From assembly GCA_003022565.1 (NCBI GenBank), contig PXTN01000107.1:1-49048 (forward strand): a stretch of DNA of 49,048 bases. The letters run 5' to 3'. The notes beneath the pieces are model-generated. The model did not search any database and had not been told where the DNA came from. It saw only the letters and a list, made by a program, of their open reading frames with translations. Numbering within the stretch: the stretch's first letter is position 1; every line of letters begins with the position of its first letter. Shown here piece by piece: positions 1-8,338 of this stretch. This DNA is from Bacteroidetes bacterium QS_3_64_15. GTDB lineage: Bacteria > Bacteroidota > Rhodothermia > Rhodothermales > Salinibacteraceae. Both the position numbers and the translations under genes were made by a program.

Positions 1-1
1 T

Positions 2-265
2 GAAGAGCTCGAAGAGAAAGACGAGGGAGGGGGCACCGATGACCCCTGGTTCGTGATCCTCTTCAACGATGAGGTGCACACCTTCGAGGAGGTCATCGGA
101 CAACTGGTCAAAGCCACGGGCTGCAGCCGCGGCGAAGCCGAGGACATGGCCTGGACCGTGCACAACGAAGGCAAGGCCACCGTCTACGAAGGCACCTTCG
201 AGGAGTGCTTCGAGGTGCAGAGTGTGCTCAAAGAGATTCAACTCGTCACGGAAATTCAGGGGTAG
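2..265 (+). CDS. clpS: ATP-dependent Clp protease adaptor ClpS (5' partial)
   Basis: ClpS delivers N-degron substrates to the ClpA/C-ClpP protease in the cytoplasm. The reading frame is open from the window edge, so the N-terminus is missing; a methionine at 53 lies inside the conserved domain and is not the true start. Visible hallmarks are the WFVILFNDEVHTFEEV segment (the family's NDxxH motif, which helps form the N-degron pocket), the AxxMAWTVHNEG region (family: hxEG) and a C-terminal beta strand with GTFEECFEVQSVLKE. The short acidic, glycine-rich stretch before the domain matches the usual disordered ClpS N-terminal extension. The size fits the roughly 100-residue family. No clpA is in view. 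I am confident of the family. Confidence 0.93.
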   Translation, partial: EELEEKDEGGGTDDPWFVILFNDEVHTFEEVIGQLVKATGCSRGEAEDMAWTVHNEGKATVYEGTFEECFEVQSVLKEIQLVTEIQG

Positions 266-509
266 CGGAGGGGCGATCTTTCTGGTGGTTCTCGGATTCC
301 TGTTCGGAATCCGCCGCGTTCGGGGCGAAACTGGAGACCGAGTCGCGCCCTGCGGGCGACACGGCCCGCGCCTCCTTGTTCGTAGAGAACAAGTGGTCTG
401 GAGCTGCGTAAGAGACCGATGTCATCATAGAATCCGGATCCTTTTCCCTTCGGGGAGAGGGAGTCGGAGGAACGCTGAAAGTGAATATTAAGAAGATCCA
501 AACCGAGTT
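266..509 (+). other. structured leader between clpS and the cold-shock gene
   Basis: This 244-base gap has no gene but has compact secondary structure. An 8-bp perfect hairpin lies at 293-313 (CGGATTCC, 5-base loop, GGAATCCG) and a 7-bp perfect hairpin at 375-393 (CTTGTTC, 5-base loop, GAACAAG). Between them is a GC-rich CGCCC/GGGCG pairing near 345-358. None is followed by a T tract, so intrinsic termination of clpS is not well supported. The last 40 bases before the cold-shock ATG are AT-rich. Long structured leaders are known for cold-shock mRNAs; that this is one is inference. Confidence 0.4.
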
Positions 510-722
510 ATGGAGACAGGAACCGTCAAGTGGTTTAGTCCGGCCGAAGGATATGGATTCGTTGAGCCCGACAATGGAGAGGACGACGTCTTTCTCCATC
601 ACAGTGAGGTGCCCGACGAAGACCTGGAAGAAGGTGATCGGCTCGAGTTCGAAGTCGAGGAGACCGAGAAGGGACTAAACGCCACCAACATTCAGCCCAT
701 TACCGGACAACCGGAGTGGTAA
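510..722 (+). CDS. cold-shock domain protein (CspA family)
   Basis: This is a 70-residue single cold-shock domain, a five-stranded OB fold that binds single-stranded RNA/DNA and melts mRNA structure. The start METGTVKWFSPAEGYGFV contains the conserved KWF and the RNP1 aromatic patch (GYGFV), followed by RNP2 (DDVFLHHSEV). The length matches the usual 65-75 residues. The surface is very acidic (NGEDDVF, DEDLEEGD, EVEETEKG), as expected for a salt-in halophile. A strong terminator follows 22 bases after the stop, so the gene is probably monocistronic or the last of the transcript. Whether it is truly cold-induced cannot be told; many Csp paralogues are constitutive. Confidence 0.96.
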   Translation: METGTVKWFSPAEGYGFVEPDNGEDDVFLHHSEVPDEDLEEGDRLEFEVEETEKGLNATNIQPITGQPEW

Positions 723-743
723 GCTCCATTTGGTCCAACGAAT

Positions 744-779
744 GCCCCTGGGCAGAAATGTTCAGGGGCTTTTTCTTTT
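744..779 (+). terminator. intrinsic terminator of the cold-shock gene
   Basis: A 7-bp perfect stem, GCCCCTG (744-750) and CAGGGGC (763-769), encloses a 12-base loop and is followed at once by TTTTTCTTTT. It lies 22 bases after the csp stop codon. This is the clearest rho-independent terminator in the window. Confidence 0.85.
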
Positions 780-1705
780 GCTAGGGGCTGCACAGAGAAA
801 TGTCCGTGTCGGAGCCATTTTGAGTGTCTATCGTCGATCATGGGGCACGGACACACCCGCCGCCTTGTGCACTCTGCTCTCCAGTGGGACGTCCCACGCG
901 CTTCCAACTGTTGATCTGGTTCTTGGCCCCCCCTGCTCGTACGTGTCGCCAGCGTGCACTCCTATCTCGCAGCGGCAAAAATCCAGACGCCACGGGAGGG
1001 GGGCGGCTTCGGCACATTCTCGACGGTGGACGAGCGGCAGGCGCGGTTCGTGCGCTACGTCCTCATCACCCTGGAAGACAAGGCGCGAGTCCGCCCGCCC
1101 GAGCACCTCCACACCTGTTCGTCAGCCGTCCGTGCGGGCTGGAGATGAACAGGCGGACCGCCTGCAACACGGGTGGTCAACGAGCACTCTCGTTGGAAGC
1201 GGGCTGTCATCAGGCTCCTCCGGACGCGTCTTTCCGGGTTAGGCGTCGGAGGATCAAACCTCCGTTTCTCAAAAGGGAGGAGGCTACCATCGTTGGAATC
1301 GTGGGCCTGTCAGGAACGGGGCGGGTCCGTCCGTTGGGCCTTTGACCACGCCTTCCGAAACTGCCGGCTAAGGACGTCAAAGTTGCGCCCGATCGACGCC
1401 GCGAGGGCGGCCTCTAGGTCGTGAACGTGACGCGTGTGGACGGGTGGAGTTGAATGCCGAGTGTCCGTGTCCTGCTGCGGTCGAAATGAAAAAGTCCACT
1501 GCATAGTGATCGCTGAGGAAGATCATTCTGGTATCTAATGTGTCCGATCGCACAAAAAAGTATCCGATACCGTGAAAAATGTTTCCCGAACTCTTTGAAA
1601 ATGTCCAGCGTCAAATGGAAAGTGCATTCGAAACACGAAAAGGCCAATTGGATACGGATTAGCGATATTGAATTTAGAATCGCTCAACCGGCATACGCCA
1701 TTGCC
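780..1705. other. gene-poor region, no recognised gene
   Basis: About 900 bases without a gene I can support. Several short open frames overlap one another on both strands, but none shows a recognisable motif, signal sequence or acidic codon bias like its neighbours. A small perfect hairpin (CGGAGG, 6-base loop, CCTCCG) lies at 1247-1264 and is followed by TTTCTC. From about 1500 the sequence becomes AT-rich, which would suit a promoter for the small ORF at 1706. The region may be a decayed accessory insertion. Confidence 0.5.
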
Positions 1706-1906
1706 ATGACGATCAAGGAGCTGCAGACCCTTAAGCCGTACGTAAAGATCTCGGCCTTGGCCGACGAAATCGACGGCATCAACAAGCATACCCTTCTGTC
1801 GAAGGTGCGGCGGGGCACCGAGCTCACGATCGTAGAGAGCGACAAGCTGGAAGAGAAGCTGGACAAGGTAATGACACAAGCCGGGTTCACCCTGCGCCGC
1901 CGGTGA
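1706..1906 (+). CDS. small hypothetical protein, possible HTH-like fold
   Basis: This is a 66-residue protein beginning MTIKELQTLKPYVKIS. The frame is open upstream to 1538, but I choose the ATG at 1706 because the upstream residues are rich in Lys, Ile and Ser and look non-coding, whereas composition becomes normal from here. The predicted content is mostly helical: ALADEIDGINKHTLLSKVRRG resembles the helix-turn-helix part of small regulators that learn to prefer arginine-rich recognition helices, and ESDKLEEKLDKVMTQAGF looks like a C-terminal amphipathic helix. It is not a family I can name. It ends 33 bases before the convergent dapD stop. It could also be a remnant of a mobile element; the AT-rich flank supports acquisition. 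Confidence 0.5.
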   Translation: MTIKELQTLKPYVKISALADEIDGINKHTLLSKVRRGTELTIVESDKLEEKLDKVMTQAGFTLRRR

Positions 1907-1939
1907 GAGCTCCCTCTTCCGCTGGCAGGAGACGCAGGA

Positions 1940-2779
1940 TTACCGAAGGGTGTCCTCCAGGGCTGTCGCCGCATCGGTGTCGGCGTCGCGGTACTTCACG
2001 ACGATGGGGGCCGAGAGCGAGAGGCCGTGCTTCTGGCCGAACTCGGAGTCGACCGATCGAGAGCCGGGCACCACCACCGCCCCTGCGGGCACTTCGAGCG
2101 GTCCGTCCGAGGCCGCGTGGACGGTCTCCTCCGCGAGGTCGTACAGCTGGGTTGATGCAGTGAGCGTCACGCCCGCCGCCAGCACCGCCCCCTCCCGCAC
2201 GATGCAGCCCTCGTAGAGGCCCGCGTTCCCCCCCACGAACACGTCGTCCTCCACGATCACCGGGGCGGCGTGGACCGGCTCCAGCACGCCCCCGACCTGG
2301 GCCGATGCGGACAGGTGCACGCGCTTTCCGATCTGCGCGCAGCTCCCCACCAGCGCGTGCGAGTCGATCATCGTCTCCTCATTGACGTACGCCCCCACGT
2401 TTACGTACATGGGCGGCATGCACACCACGCCCGGCGCCACGTACGAGCCGGTGCGGATGGACGACCCGCCCGGCACGAGCCGCACGTCGTCGGCCTTCCG
2501 GAGCGGCTTGACGGGAAACGTGTTCTTGTCATAGAACGGAAAGCGCTCGCTGGAATAGTCAACGGTGCGTCCAATTTGAAAGCCGAGCAGGATGCCCTCT
2601 TTGACCCATTCGTTGGTCTCCCAAGTGCCGTCGTCGCTGGGCTCGGCGGCGCGGACGTCCCCGGCGTTAAGGGCCCGAACGAGATCGGCCACGGCATCTC
2701 CGGCCGCGCCGCGGTTGACCCCCCCTGGCTCGTCGGTCTGGGCGACAAATGATTCAATGCGTTCTTGCAAGTCGGTCAT
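1940..2779 (-). CDS. dapD: 2,3,4,5-tetrahydropyridine-2,6-dicarboxylate N-succinyltransferase DapD
   Basis: DapD transfers succinyl from succinyl-CoA to tetrahydrodipicolinate in the succinylase branch of lysine/meso-diaminopimelate synthesis (cytoplasm). The 279-residue length fits the family. The N-terminal helical domain ([13 protein letters not shown], then [11 protein letters not shown]) is followed by the left-handed beta-helix made of hexapeptide repeats ([21 protein letters not shown], then [26 protein letters not shown]). Other family hallmarks are [14 protein letters not shown] and the C-terminal VVVPGSR region. I chose the ATG at 2779 because it starts the conserved domain; 61 further in-frame codons upstream have no family similarity and run into a repeat-bearing intergenic region. 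No other dap gene is adjacent. Confidence 0.95.
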   Translation of the reverse strand: MTDLQERIESFVAQTDEPGGVNRGAAGDAVADLVRALNAGDVRAAEPSDDGTWETNEWVKEGILLGFQIGRTVDYSSERFPFYDKNTFPVKPLRKADDVRLVPGGSSIRTGSYVAPGVVCMPPMYVNVGAYVNEETMIDSHALVGSCAQIGKRVHLSASAQVGGVLEPVHAAPVIVEDDVFVGGNAGLYEGCIVREGAVLAAGVTLTASTQLYDLAEETVHAASDGPLEVPAGAVVVPGSRSVDSEFGQKHGLSLSAPIVVKYRDADTDAATALEDTLR

Positions 2780-2975
2780 GCAGGAGAAGGAGTGTGGAGT
2801 GGAGAAGAGGGACATGGACATCGTCGTGCGCATCCGACATGAAGCTCCGAAGCAACGGACACATTGTAAACCCGGGCTCCGTAGCATTTCTTGTGTAAAT
2901 TGCTTCTCAGCTTCGGGAGTGGAAAAGGAGCTGCTGATCGCTACTGGATTGTCAAGTCTCATTCTTCAGGTCTGA

Positions 2976-3111
2976 CGCGATCTCAAAATTCCAGGCAGGT
3001 CGCTCCGAGCGAAGTCGAGGAGCCTCCATGGGCTCCGACAGCCTGCTTCAGGGAGATTTCTCGACTACGCTCGAAATGACGAGCCGTGATTTTTGGAATT
3101 TTGAGATCGCG
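2976..3111. repeat. MITE/REP-like palindromic element
   Basis: The ends are an 18-bp perfect inverted repeat: CGCGATCTCAAAATTCCA at 2976-2993 and its complement at 3094-3111. Inside, a second, imperfect pair continues the palindrome. The left arm reads CTCCGAGCGAAGTCGAGGAG (about 3003-3022) and the right arm, on the opposite strand, reads TTTCGAGCGTAGTCGAGAAA, so the whole 136 bases can fold into one long hairpin. There is no coding capacity. The core CGAGCGNAGTCGAG resembles a dispersed intergenic repeat I recall from other bacterial genomes; that is recognition from memory, not a search. Confidence 0.75.
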
Positions 3112-3173
3112 CATTCAACCCGTAGAATGACGATTGACGCTGTACTACGTCCCGCGACTTAATGGACCCTCTC

Positions 3174-3326
3174 ATGAACCGATCGCTCCTCTTCGCCGCG
3201 CTGCTTCTCTGTGCCAGCCTCACCTCGTGCCAGTGTGCCGATCCGCCCGACGTGGGGCCGGTGGAAGACGAGGAGAGCAGCGCCCAGGTTCTGCAAGTGG
3301 CCCCTGAGACTCCCCCCGTCGCGTAG
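3174..3326 (+). CDS. 50-residue small lipoprotein
   Basis: The protein starts MNRSLLFAALLLCASLTSC, a textbook lipoprotein signal: a basic n-region, a hydrophobic core, and the lipobox LTSC with Cys19 as lipidation site. The mature part is only 32 residues, Pro- and Glu-rich (GPVEDEESSAQ, ending PETPPVA), with no domain, so it is a lipid-anchored acidic tail, probably in the outer membrane. An in-frame ATG twelve bases upstream (3162) would add four residues; I prefer 3174 because it gives the standard n-region. It lies 78 bases upstream of dnaG on the same strand, without an obvious terminator between. Function is unknown; similar tiny lipoproteins are easily missed because of their size. Confidence 0.65.
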   Translation: MNRSLLFAALLLCASLTSCQCADPPDVGPVEDEESSAQVLQVAPETPPVA

Positions 3327-3404
3327 CGAGCTCGGCCCCGAACTTCTCGGGTGCACATGTCATACACATGTACTCCGGTCCTGTCCTGGTTTCCTGTTTC
3401 TGTC

Positions 3405-5375
3405 ATGCCGATTCCGGACGAAAAGGTTGAGGAGGTGCGCACCGCGGCCGACCTCGTGGAGGTGGCGGAGGACTACGTGCAGCTGAAGCAGAGCGGCTCG
3501 CGGTACATGGGGCTGTGCCCCTTCCACAACGAGGACACGCCCTCCTTCAGTGTCGATCCGGATCAGAACCTGTATTACTGCTTCGGCTGCCAGAAGGGGG
3601 GCGATGTGTTTAAATTCGTCCAGGAAATTGAGGGCGTCGGCTTTCTGGAGGGCGTGCGCATTCTGGCCGAGCGGTACGGGATTCCGCTTCCCGAGGAGGA
3701 AGCCGACCCGGAGGCGGCCAATGAACGGGAATCGATTCTGCACGCCCTTCGCTTCGCCGCGCGCTTTTTCTACCGTCGACTCACCCAGTCGGATCGGGGG
3801 CGCCCTGCCCTCGACTATCTCCGCGAGCGGGGCTTTTCGCCGACGACGATCAAGCAATTTGGGCTCGGCTTTGCCCCCAACGAGTGGGACGCCCTCTTAA
3901 CGGCCGCGGAGGAGGAGCAGATCGATCCGGAGACGCTCGAAAAGGCGGGGCTCGTCATCGAGCGCGACGACGGGAGCGGGTACTACGACCGGTATCGAGG
4001 CCGCATCGTCTTTCCCATCTTCTCCCACATCGGCAAGGTGCTGGCGTTCGCCGGACGCATTTTGGATCCGGACGACGAGCGTGACCAGCCCAAGTACATC
4101 AACTCGCCGGAGACAGAGGTCTATCGCAAGAAAGAGGTTCTTTACGGCTTGCACCAGGCCAAGCGATCCATCCGGCAGACGGACGAGGTGCTGCTCGTCG
4201 AGGGCTATACGGACGTGATCAGCCTTTCGCAGGCGGGCGTGGAGAACGTGGTGGCGTCCAGTGGAACGGCCCTCACGGAGCAGCAGGTGGGCGTGCTGAA
4301 CCGGTATGCCACCCGGGCGGTGTTGCTCTACGACGCCGACGAGGCCGGAGAGCGGGCTACGATGCGGGGGCTGGAACGCGTGCTCGCAGAGGGGATGGGT
4401 GCGTACGCCGTGGAGCTGCCGGCGGGAAGCGACCCGGACGACTACGTTCAGGAGCACGGCGGCGGGGCCTTCGCGGAATGCGTCGCGGAGCACCGTCAGG
4501 ACCTCCCGTCGTTTGCCTATCAGCGGGCCCGTCGCAACGGAGAGCTGGAGACGCCCGAAGACCGCGTCGAGGTGCAGCGCGCGATTATCGACTCGATGGC
4601 CCGCATCCCCGATCCCAACCTGCGCCGCGAGTACGTGGCCCGCACGAGCGAGGTCACGGGCGTTCCGGACTCCGATCTCTTCCGCATGCTGGAGGAGGCG
4701 CGCGAGCAGATCGAGCGTCGGGCCCAGAATCGTCGGGAGCGGGAGCAGCGCAGGCAGGCTCAGGGGAAGCCTGCGGAGGCCTCAGCCACGGAGGCGCCGA
4801 CGTCCTCCGGGCGCGGCGGTCCGCAAACCTCCGCTCCGAAATCGGAAGCCCCGGATCCGTCCTCCACACCGTCCGCCGAGCCGCTCCCGGAGGAACGGGT
4901 GCTCCTCCGCCTCATGCTGGAGAACGGGAGTCGCATGGTCGGCTTCGTGCTCGGCCACATGGCGCTGGACGAGTTTACGGAAGGCCCGCCCCGCGCCCTC
5001 GCCCGGACCCTTGCGGAGATGTACGACGACGGGGCCGTGGAGCCGAAGAGGATTCTCAACGGGGAGTGCGGAGAGTCGCTTCAGCAACTCGGCGCGTCCG
5101 TCATGATGAACGAGCACGAGGCGTCGGCACACTGGGCCGAGAAGGAGGACATCTCGGTGCCGCACCTGAACGATCGCCCCTACGAGGCGGCCGAGAGCGC
5201 CATGAAGTTTTTGAAGCTCGACCGAGTGAAGGAGGCCATCGAGGCCGTGCGGGAGCGGATGTATCAGGCCACGCAACAGGGCGGCGACGATCGGGTGCAG
5301 CGCCTTCAGCAGAGGGTGATGTCGCTGCAGGAGCTCCAAAAGAGCGTCAAGCAGGGAAATTTCCTTGACGAGTAG
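3405..5375 (+). CDS. dnaG: DNA primase DnaG
   Basis: DnaG synthesises RNA primers at the replication fork and docks on the DnaB helicase. This copy has 656 residues, as usual. Domain order: CHC2 zinc-binding domain (C38, H41, C59, C62 in CPFH and CFGC, about residues 1-100), primase core, TOPRIM domain with VLLVEGYTD (catalytic Glu about 266) and LLYDADEAGE (Asp 310/312), then a linker very rich in Glu, Arg, Ser and Pro (about 440-500) and the helical C-terminal helicase-binding domain ending LQKSVKQGNFLDE. I chose the ATG at 3405, where family similarity begins (MPIPDEKVEEVRTAADLVEVAEDYVQLK); 18 in-frame upstream codons are not conserved. The gene is not in the classical rpsU-dnaG-rpoD cluster. 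Confidence 0.97.
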   Translation: MPIPDEKVEEVRTAADLVEVAEDYVQLKQSGSRYMGLCPFHNEDTPSFSVDPDQNLYYCFGCQKGGDVFKFVQEIEGVGFLEGVRILAERYGIPLPEEEADPEAANERESILHALRFAARFFYRRLTQSDRGRPALDYLRERGFSPTTIKQFGLGFAPNEWDALLTAAEEEQIDPETLEKAGLVIERDDGSGYYDRYRGRIVFPIFSHIGKVLAFAGRILDPDDERDQPKYINSPETEVYRKKEVLYGLHQAKRSIRQTDEVLLVEGYTDVISLSQAGVENVVASSGTALTEQQVGVLNRYATRAVLLYDADEAGERATMRGLERVLAEGMGAYAVELPAGSDPDDYVQEHGGGAFAECVAEHRQDLPSFAYQRARRNGELETPEDRVEVQRAIIDSMARIPDPNLRREYVARTSEVTGVPDSDLFRMLEEAREQIERRAQNRREREQRRQAQGKPAEASATEAPTSSGRGGPQTSAPKSEAPDPSSTPSAEPLPEERVLLRLMLENGSRMVGFVLGHMALDEFTEGPPRALARTLAEMYDDGAVEPKRILNGECGESLQQLGASVMMNEHEASAHWAEKEDISVPHLNDRPYEAAESAMKFLKLDRVKEAIEAVRERMYQATQQGGDDRVQRLQQRVMSLQELQKSVKQGNFLDE

Positions 5376-5530
5376 CACCGTTCTCCCACCGTCGTGTCGT
5401 GACGGCAACCATCTGTTCGACCTCCATCGAGGGGAACATCACTCCCTGACGATGTGCACGTTGAACGTTGGGTCGCATGTCAATGCTGTGAGTTGACCGA
5501 GGAAGCGCTGCCTTGATGTGCGACGACCCC

Positions 5531-5600
5531 AGACCGCGGACGGCTGACCGCTGATGAGCACCGAGAAACGGCGGTCCGCGGTCCGCCGTCGGCCGTCTTT
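5531..5600. repeat. GC-rich inverted repeat between convergent genes
   Basis: GACCGCGGA at 5532-5540 pairs perfectly with TCCGCGGTC at 5575-5583, and the surrounding GGACGGCTGACC and CGGTCCGCCGTCGGCC extend the symmetry imperfectly. The element sits in the 283-base gap between dnaG and the convergent transglycosylase-like gene. It has no T tract, so it is not a typical intrinsic terminator; it may be a REP-type element or a simple bidirectional structure. Confidence 0.4.
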
Positions 5601-5658
5601 CCCGAGGGGGCGCAGTCCTGGGATTCCAACTCACAGACTTGAAATGCTACCTAAACGT

Positions 5659-7509
5659 TCACCGTTGAACGGTGGAGGGGAGAGTGTCGGGGATCGGCGT
5701 CTGCGTGGGGAGGGAATCGGGCGGCTGCCCCTCGATCTTCAGCTGGTCCGTGGCGCGGCGGGTCGCCTCGGCCAGTTCCTCCCACGGATTCGACATCCAG
5801 AGGCGCCGGTGGGTGCTGATGATTTTGAGCTGTCGGCGGCGGTAGCGGGTCGGCCGTTGCTCGGCCAACGACTCGAAGCGGTCGTGGAGCTGGAGGAGGC
5901 GATCCCGGTTCTCCTCTGTAAACCCGAAGTGCTCGATGTCGTTGACGAGCGCCTCGTATTGTCGGTCCCAGCGCGTGCGCTGGCTGGGTGCCGGGCCGGC
6001 GTACGTGGAGGCGTCGAACCGAAACGTCGCCGTAGAGTCGATGGCGTTGACCCCGGCGGCCCGCAGGGTGGCCGGGGCGCCCAGCGGAAGGAAAAAGCGC
6101 ACGGCCTTGCCGTCGACCGCGGAGACGAGACGCACGTTCCCGCCGTCCGGAACGGCTCCGTCGGGGGACGACGGGAGATCGATGTGCGGGTTGAGGGCTC
6201 GGAATCGTTCGTACATGGCGCCGGCGTCGCCCTGTGGTCCCCAGTCGAACGATTGGCGCACGGAGTCAAGGGGGGTAAGAAGCTCCCGGAGGGTAGCGGT
6301 GGCGCCGGGCTTCAGCTGCAGACGGGCCGCCTGGAGGGAGGAGGACGAGTCAATGGACTGGCCCTCCCGGGCGACGAGGGAACCGTAGGCGGCGGGGACG
6401 TATCCACGGGAGTGTCCGCCAAATGACGAGTTTTCGCTGACGGCGTCGAAGCCCTCCGTGACGGCCCAGGCGTAGGCATCGGCCACGGTCGAGGAGTAGG
6501 TGAGCGGGACTGAGGATTCGTAGTACCGGCGGTACAGCTTGAAGATGTTGCCGGGTCCGGTATGGTAGGCCGAGAGTCCCGGAATTTCGTGGCCCACGGC
6601 ATTCACATAGCCGCGCAGCAGCACAAAGGCGGGCTCTAACACGAGAAGAGGATGGTGCTCCTCGCGCACGCGCACCTGCGAGCCGTCCGCTGCGGGAAGC
6701 GTATACTCGTTCACCCCACTCCGACGCATGATCCAGGGCAGCATCTGATACCGGCTCCGCGCCCCAGCTGACGACACGAGATGGTCCTGGTTAAACGTCT
6801 CGACGGTGCCGATCTCGGTGGCGAGCAGGCTCAGCCCGAGGGACTCAGCGAGCCGGCGTTCGTACGCCTGGTAGGGCCGTCCCCGCTCGTGGGCCTCCTT
6901 CACCTGATTGGACCGCCCCCACCGCACGATGATGTCGTCGAGAGGCACGCCTCGTTGCTCGTATTTGTCCACGAGCCGCTCCATGGCCTCGTAGCGATGC
7001 TCATCCACGGTTCTCCAGTCCAAATTCTTTCCGTTTCGGTGCGCCGTGCGGAGCTCTGCCAGCTCAAAGACTTCCAGCACCTCGTTCGACCGGCGGTCGA
7101 TAACCCGGATCGTAAAGTTGTCGTCCTCCGTCTGTCGGAGTACGTATTGATCGAGCAGGTCGTGGAATTTGCGGAGGACCGAGGGCGTGGGGACCGCCGA
7201 GGCTGGAGCAGAGGGGGAAAAGTACGGGGCCAGCTTCGTCGAGGGGTGGGCGGACAGATCTTCAGGCGCTGGGGCCGAGCTCGCGTCAGAGGGGGGCTCC
7301 TCCGACGTCGAGGACGAGGCAACGTCGAAGAGCGGAACTACGGGAAGGGTCTGGGACTGGCCCGTGTAGAGTTGAACGCTCACAGTCAGAAGCAGCAGCG
7401 TCAGGGCGCTTAGCACGACGGCCGAAAGGCGCCGAGTCAGCTGCCGGGCCGCTGGCCGACTGGAGTCGTAGGACTCGGAGAGAAAGTCGGGGAGACCGGG
7501 AAAGCGCAT
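5659..7509 (-). CDS. membrane-anchored lytic transglycosylase-like protein (divergent SLT domain)
   Basis: 616 residues. One N-terminal transmembrane segment (about 27-48) suggests inner-membrane anchoring with the rest in the periplasm; a Ser/Pro/Glu-rich linker follows (60-105). Residues about 210-325 show the three signatures of the Slt/MltC lysozyme-like fold in order: a catalytic-Glu helix (SLLATEIGTVETFN, E232), SSAGARSRYQMLP (cf. the family's SxxGAxGLMQxxP) and LSAYHTGPGN (cf. AYNAGPG). Family members cleave peptidoglycan glycan strands. The match is divergent, with the usual GLMQ replaced by RYQML. The C-terminal half (TATLRELLTPLDSVRQSF, then GAMYERFRALNPHIDLP, a LysM-like arrangement) could bind the wall. 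It is first of several minus-strand genes and 42 bases downstream of the amidotransferase gene. Activity is inferred. Confidence 0.75.
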   Translation of the reverse strand: MRFPGLPDFLSESYDSSRPAARQLTRRLSAVVLSALTLLLLTVSVQLYTGQSQTLPVVPLFDVASSSTSEEPPSDASSAPAPEDLSAHPSTKLAPYFSPSAPASAVPTPSVLRKFHDLLDQYVLRQTEDDNFTIRVIDRRSNEVLEVFELAELRTAHRNGKNLDWRTVDEHRYEAMERLVDKYEQRGVPLDDIIVRWGRSNQVKEAHERGRPYQAYERRLAESLGLSLLATEIGTVETFNQDHLVSSAGARSRYQMLPWIMRRSGVNEYTLPAADGSQVRVREEHHPLLVLEPAFVLLRGYVNAVGHEIPGLSAYHTGPGNIFKLYRRYYESSVPLTYSSTVADAYAWAVTEGFDAVSENSSFGGHSRGYVPAAYGSLVAREGQSIDSSSSLQAARLQLKPGATATLRELLTPLDSVRQSFDWGPQGDAGAMYERFRALNPHIDLPSSPDGAVPDGGNVRLVSAVDGKAVRFFLPLGAPATLRAAGVNAIDSTATFRFDASTYAGPAPSQRTRWDRQYEALVNDIEHFGFTEENRDRLLQLHDRFESLAEQRPTRYRRRQLKIISTHRRLWMSNPWEELAEATRRATDQLKIEGQPPDSLPTQTPIPDTLPSTVQR

Positions 7510-7551
7510 AGCGCGGGACCGAACAGGTCGGTGGACAAGCGAGACTGCACG

Positions 7552-8262
7552 TCAGTTGGAGACCGGCGTGGGCGCTGCCTGCTCAATCAGTGCGCGGAAG
7601 AGCGGCTGCGTTGCGGCCCCCATGCGTTCGGGATGGAACTGAACCCCGATGAGGCGCCCGTTCTCGTGCTCGATGGCCTCGATCACGCCGTCCGGCGCCG
7701 TGGCCGCCACCGAAAACCCGTCGCCCGGGCTCGCCACGGCCTGGAGGTGGCGCGTGTTTACGGTCAGGGTGTCTGCATCGAGCCAGCGGCGGAGAGAGGA
7801 TCCCTCGGCAAGCGTCACGGGATGGGTGGTGCCGCCTCGTTTCTGGCTGTGGGTCCGAGCGCCGTCGTGTTCGGCCTCCACGTCGCCATAGATGGTGCCG
7901 CCTGCGAGGGCGTTGAGCCGCTGCATACCGTAGCAGATGCCGAGGATGGGGCGACCGGTGCGCCAGCACGCCTCCATCCATCGTTGGTCCGAGTCCGCGC
8001 GCAGGCCGTCGAGCGCCCCCAGATCGTCGGGCACTGGGCCGGTGAGGCCCTCCGTCACGGCGGGGCCGCCGGGGACCACGAGGCCGTCGATCTGATCGAG
8101 CACCGCCTCCACGGTGGTCTCCGAATTGGTCGTCGGCAGAAGCACCGGCACTCCCCCGGCTTCTTCGATCGCCGTCACGTAGCGGCGATCGAGGCGTTGC
8201 TCACCGTCCTCGAACGAAGTGGTAATGCCGATGAACGCGGGCATGGAAGCGGGGGCGATCAT
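7552..8262 (-). CDS. class I glutamine amidotransferase, gamma-glutamyl-GABA hydrolase (PuuD) family
   Basis: 236 residues, a single GATase-1 domain of the peptidase C26 group, which hydrolyses gamma-glutamyl amides such as gamma-Glu-GABA in polyamine catabolism. The catalytic triad is visible: C110 in the nucleophile elbow GICYGMQ, and H210 and E212 in GVQFHPE. The upstream GLVVPGG motif forms the oxyanion region, and FIGITTSFEDGEQRLDRRYVTAIEEAGGVPVLLP is the family's typical start. An alternative ATG at 8244 (MPAFIGITTS) gives a more standard N-terminus and may be the true start. No other puu gene is nearby, so the natural substrate is uncertain; members also act on gamma-glutamyl anilide or ethanolamine compounds. 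Confidence 0.88.
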   Translation of the reverse strand: MIAPASMPAFIGITTSFEDGEQRLDRRYVTAIEEAGGVPVLLPTTNSETTVEAVLDQIDGLVVPGGPAVTEGLTGPVPDDLGALDGLRADSDQRWMEACWRTGRPILGICYGMQRLNALAGGTIYGDVEAEHDGARTHSQKRGGTTHPVTLAEGSSLRRWLDADTLTVNTRHLQAVASPGDGFSVAATAPDGVIEAIEHENGRLIGVQFHPERMGAATQPLFRALIEQAAPTPVSN

Positions 8263-8338
8263 GTGGGGCGGGCAAGAGCGAGCGGCGTTGCCGTTGGTTC
8301 CAGTGTCAACCGTCCCGATTCGGCTCGAACGACGGTGC

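Noticed and set aside
1310-1504. Minus-strand frame with ALAASIGRNFDVLSRQFRKAW, which looked like a transposase fragment
   Set aside because: No conserved DDE or HTH motif, and the rest of the frame is low-quality sequence. Too little to call.
5660-5674. Perfect dyad CACCGTTGAACGGTG
   Set aside because: It overlaps the last codons of the transglycosylase-like gene and has no T tract, so it is probably chance.
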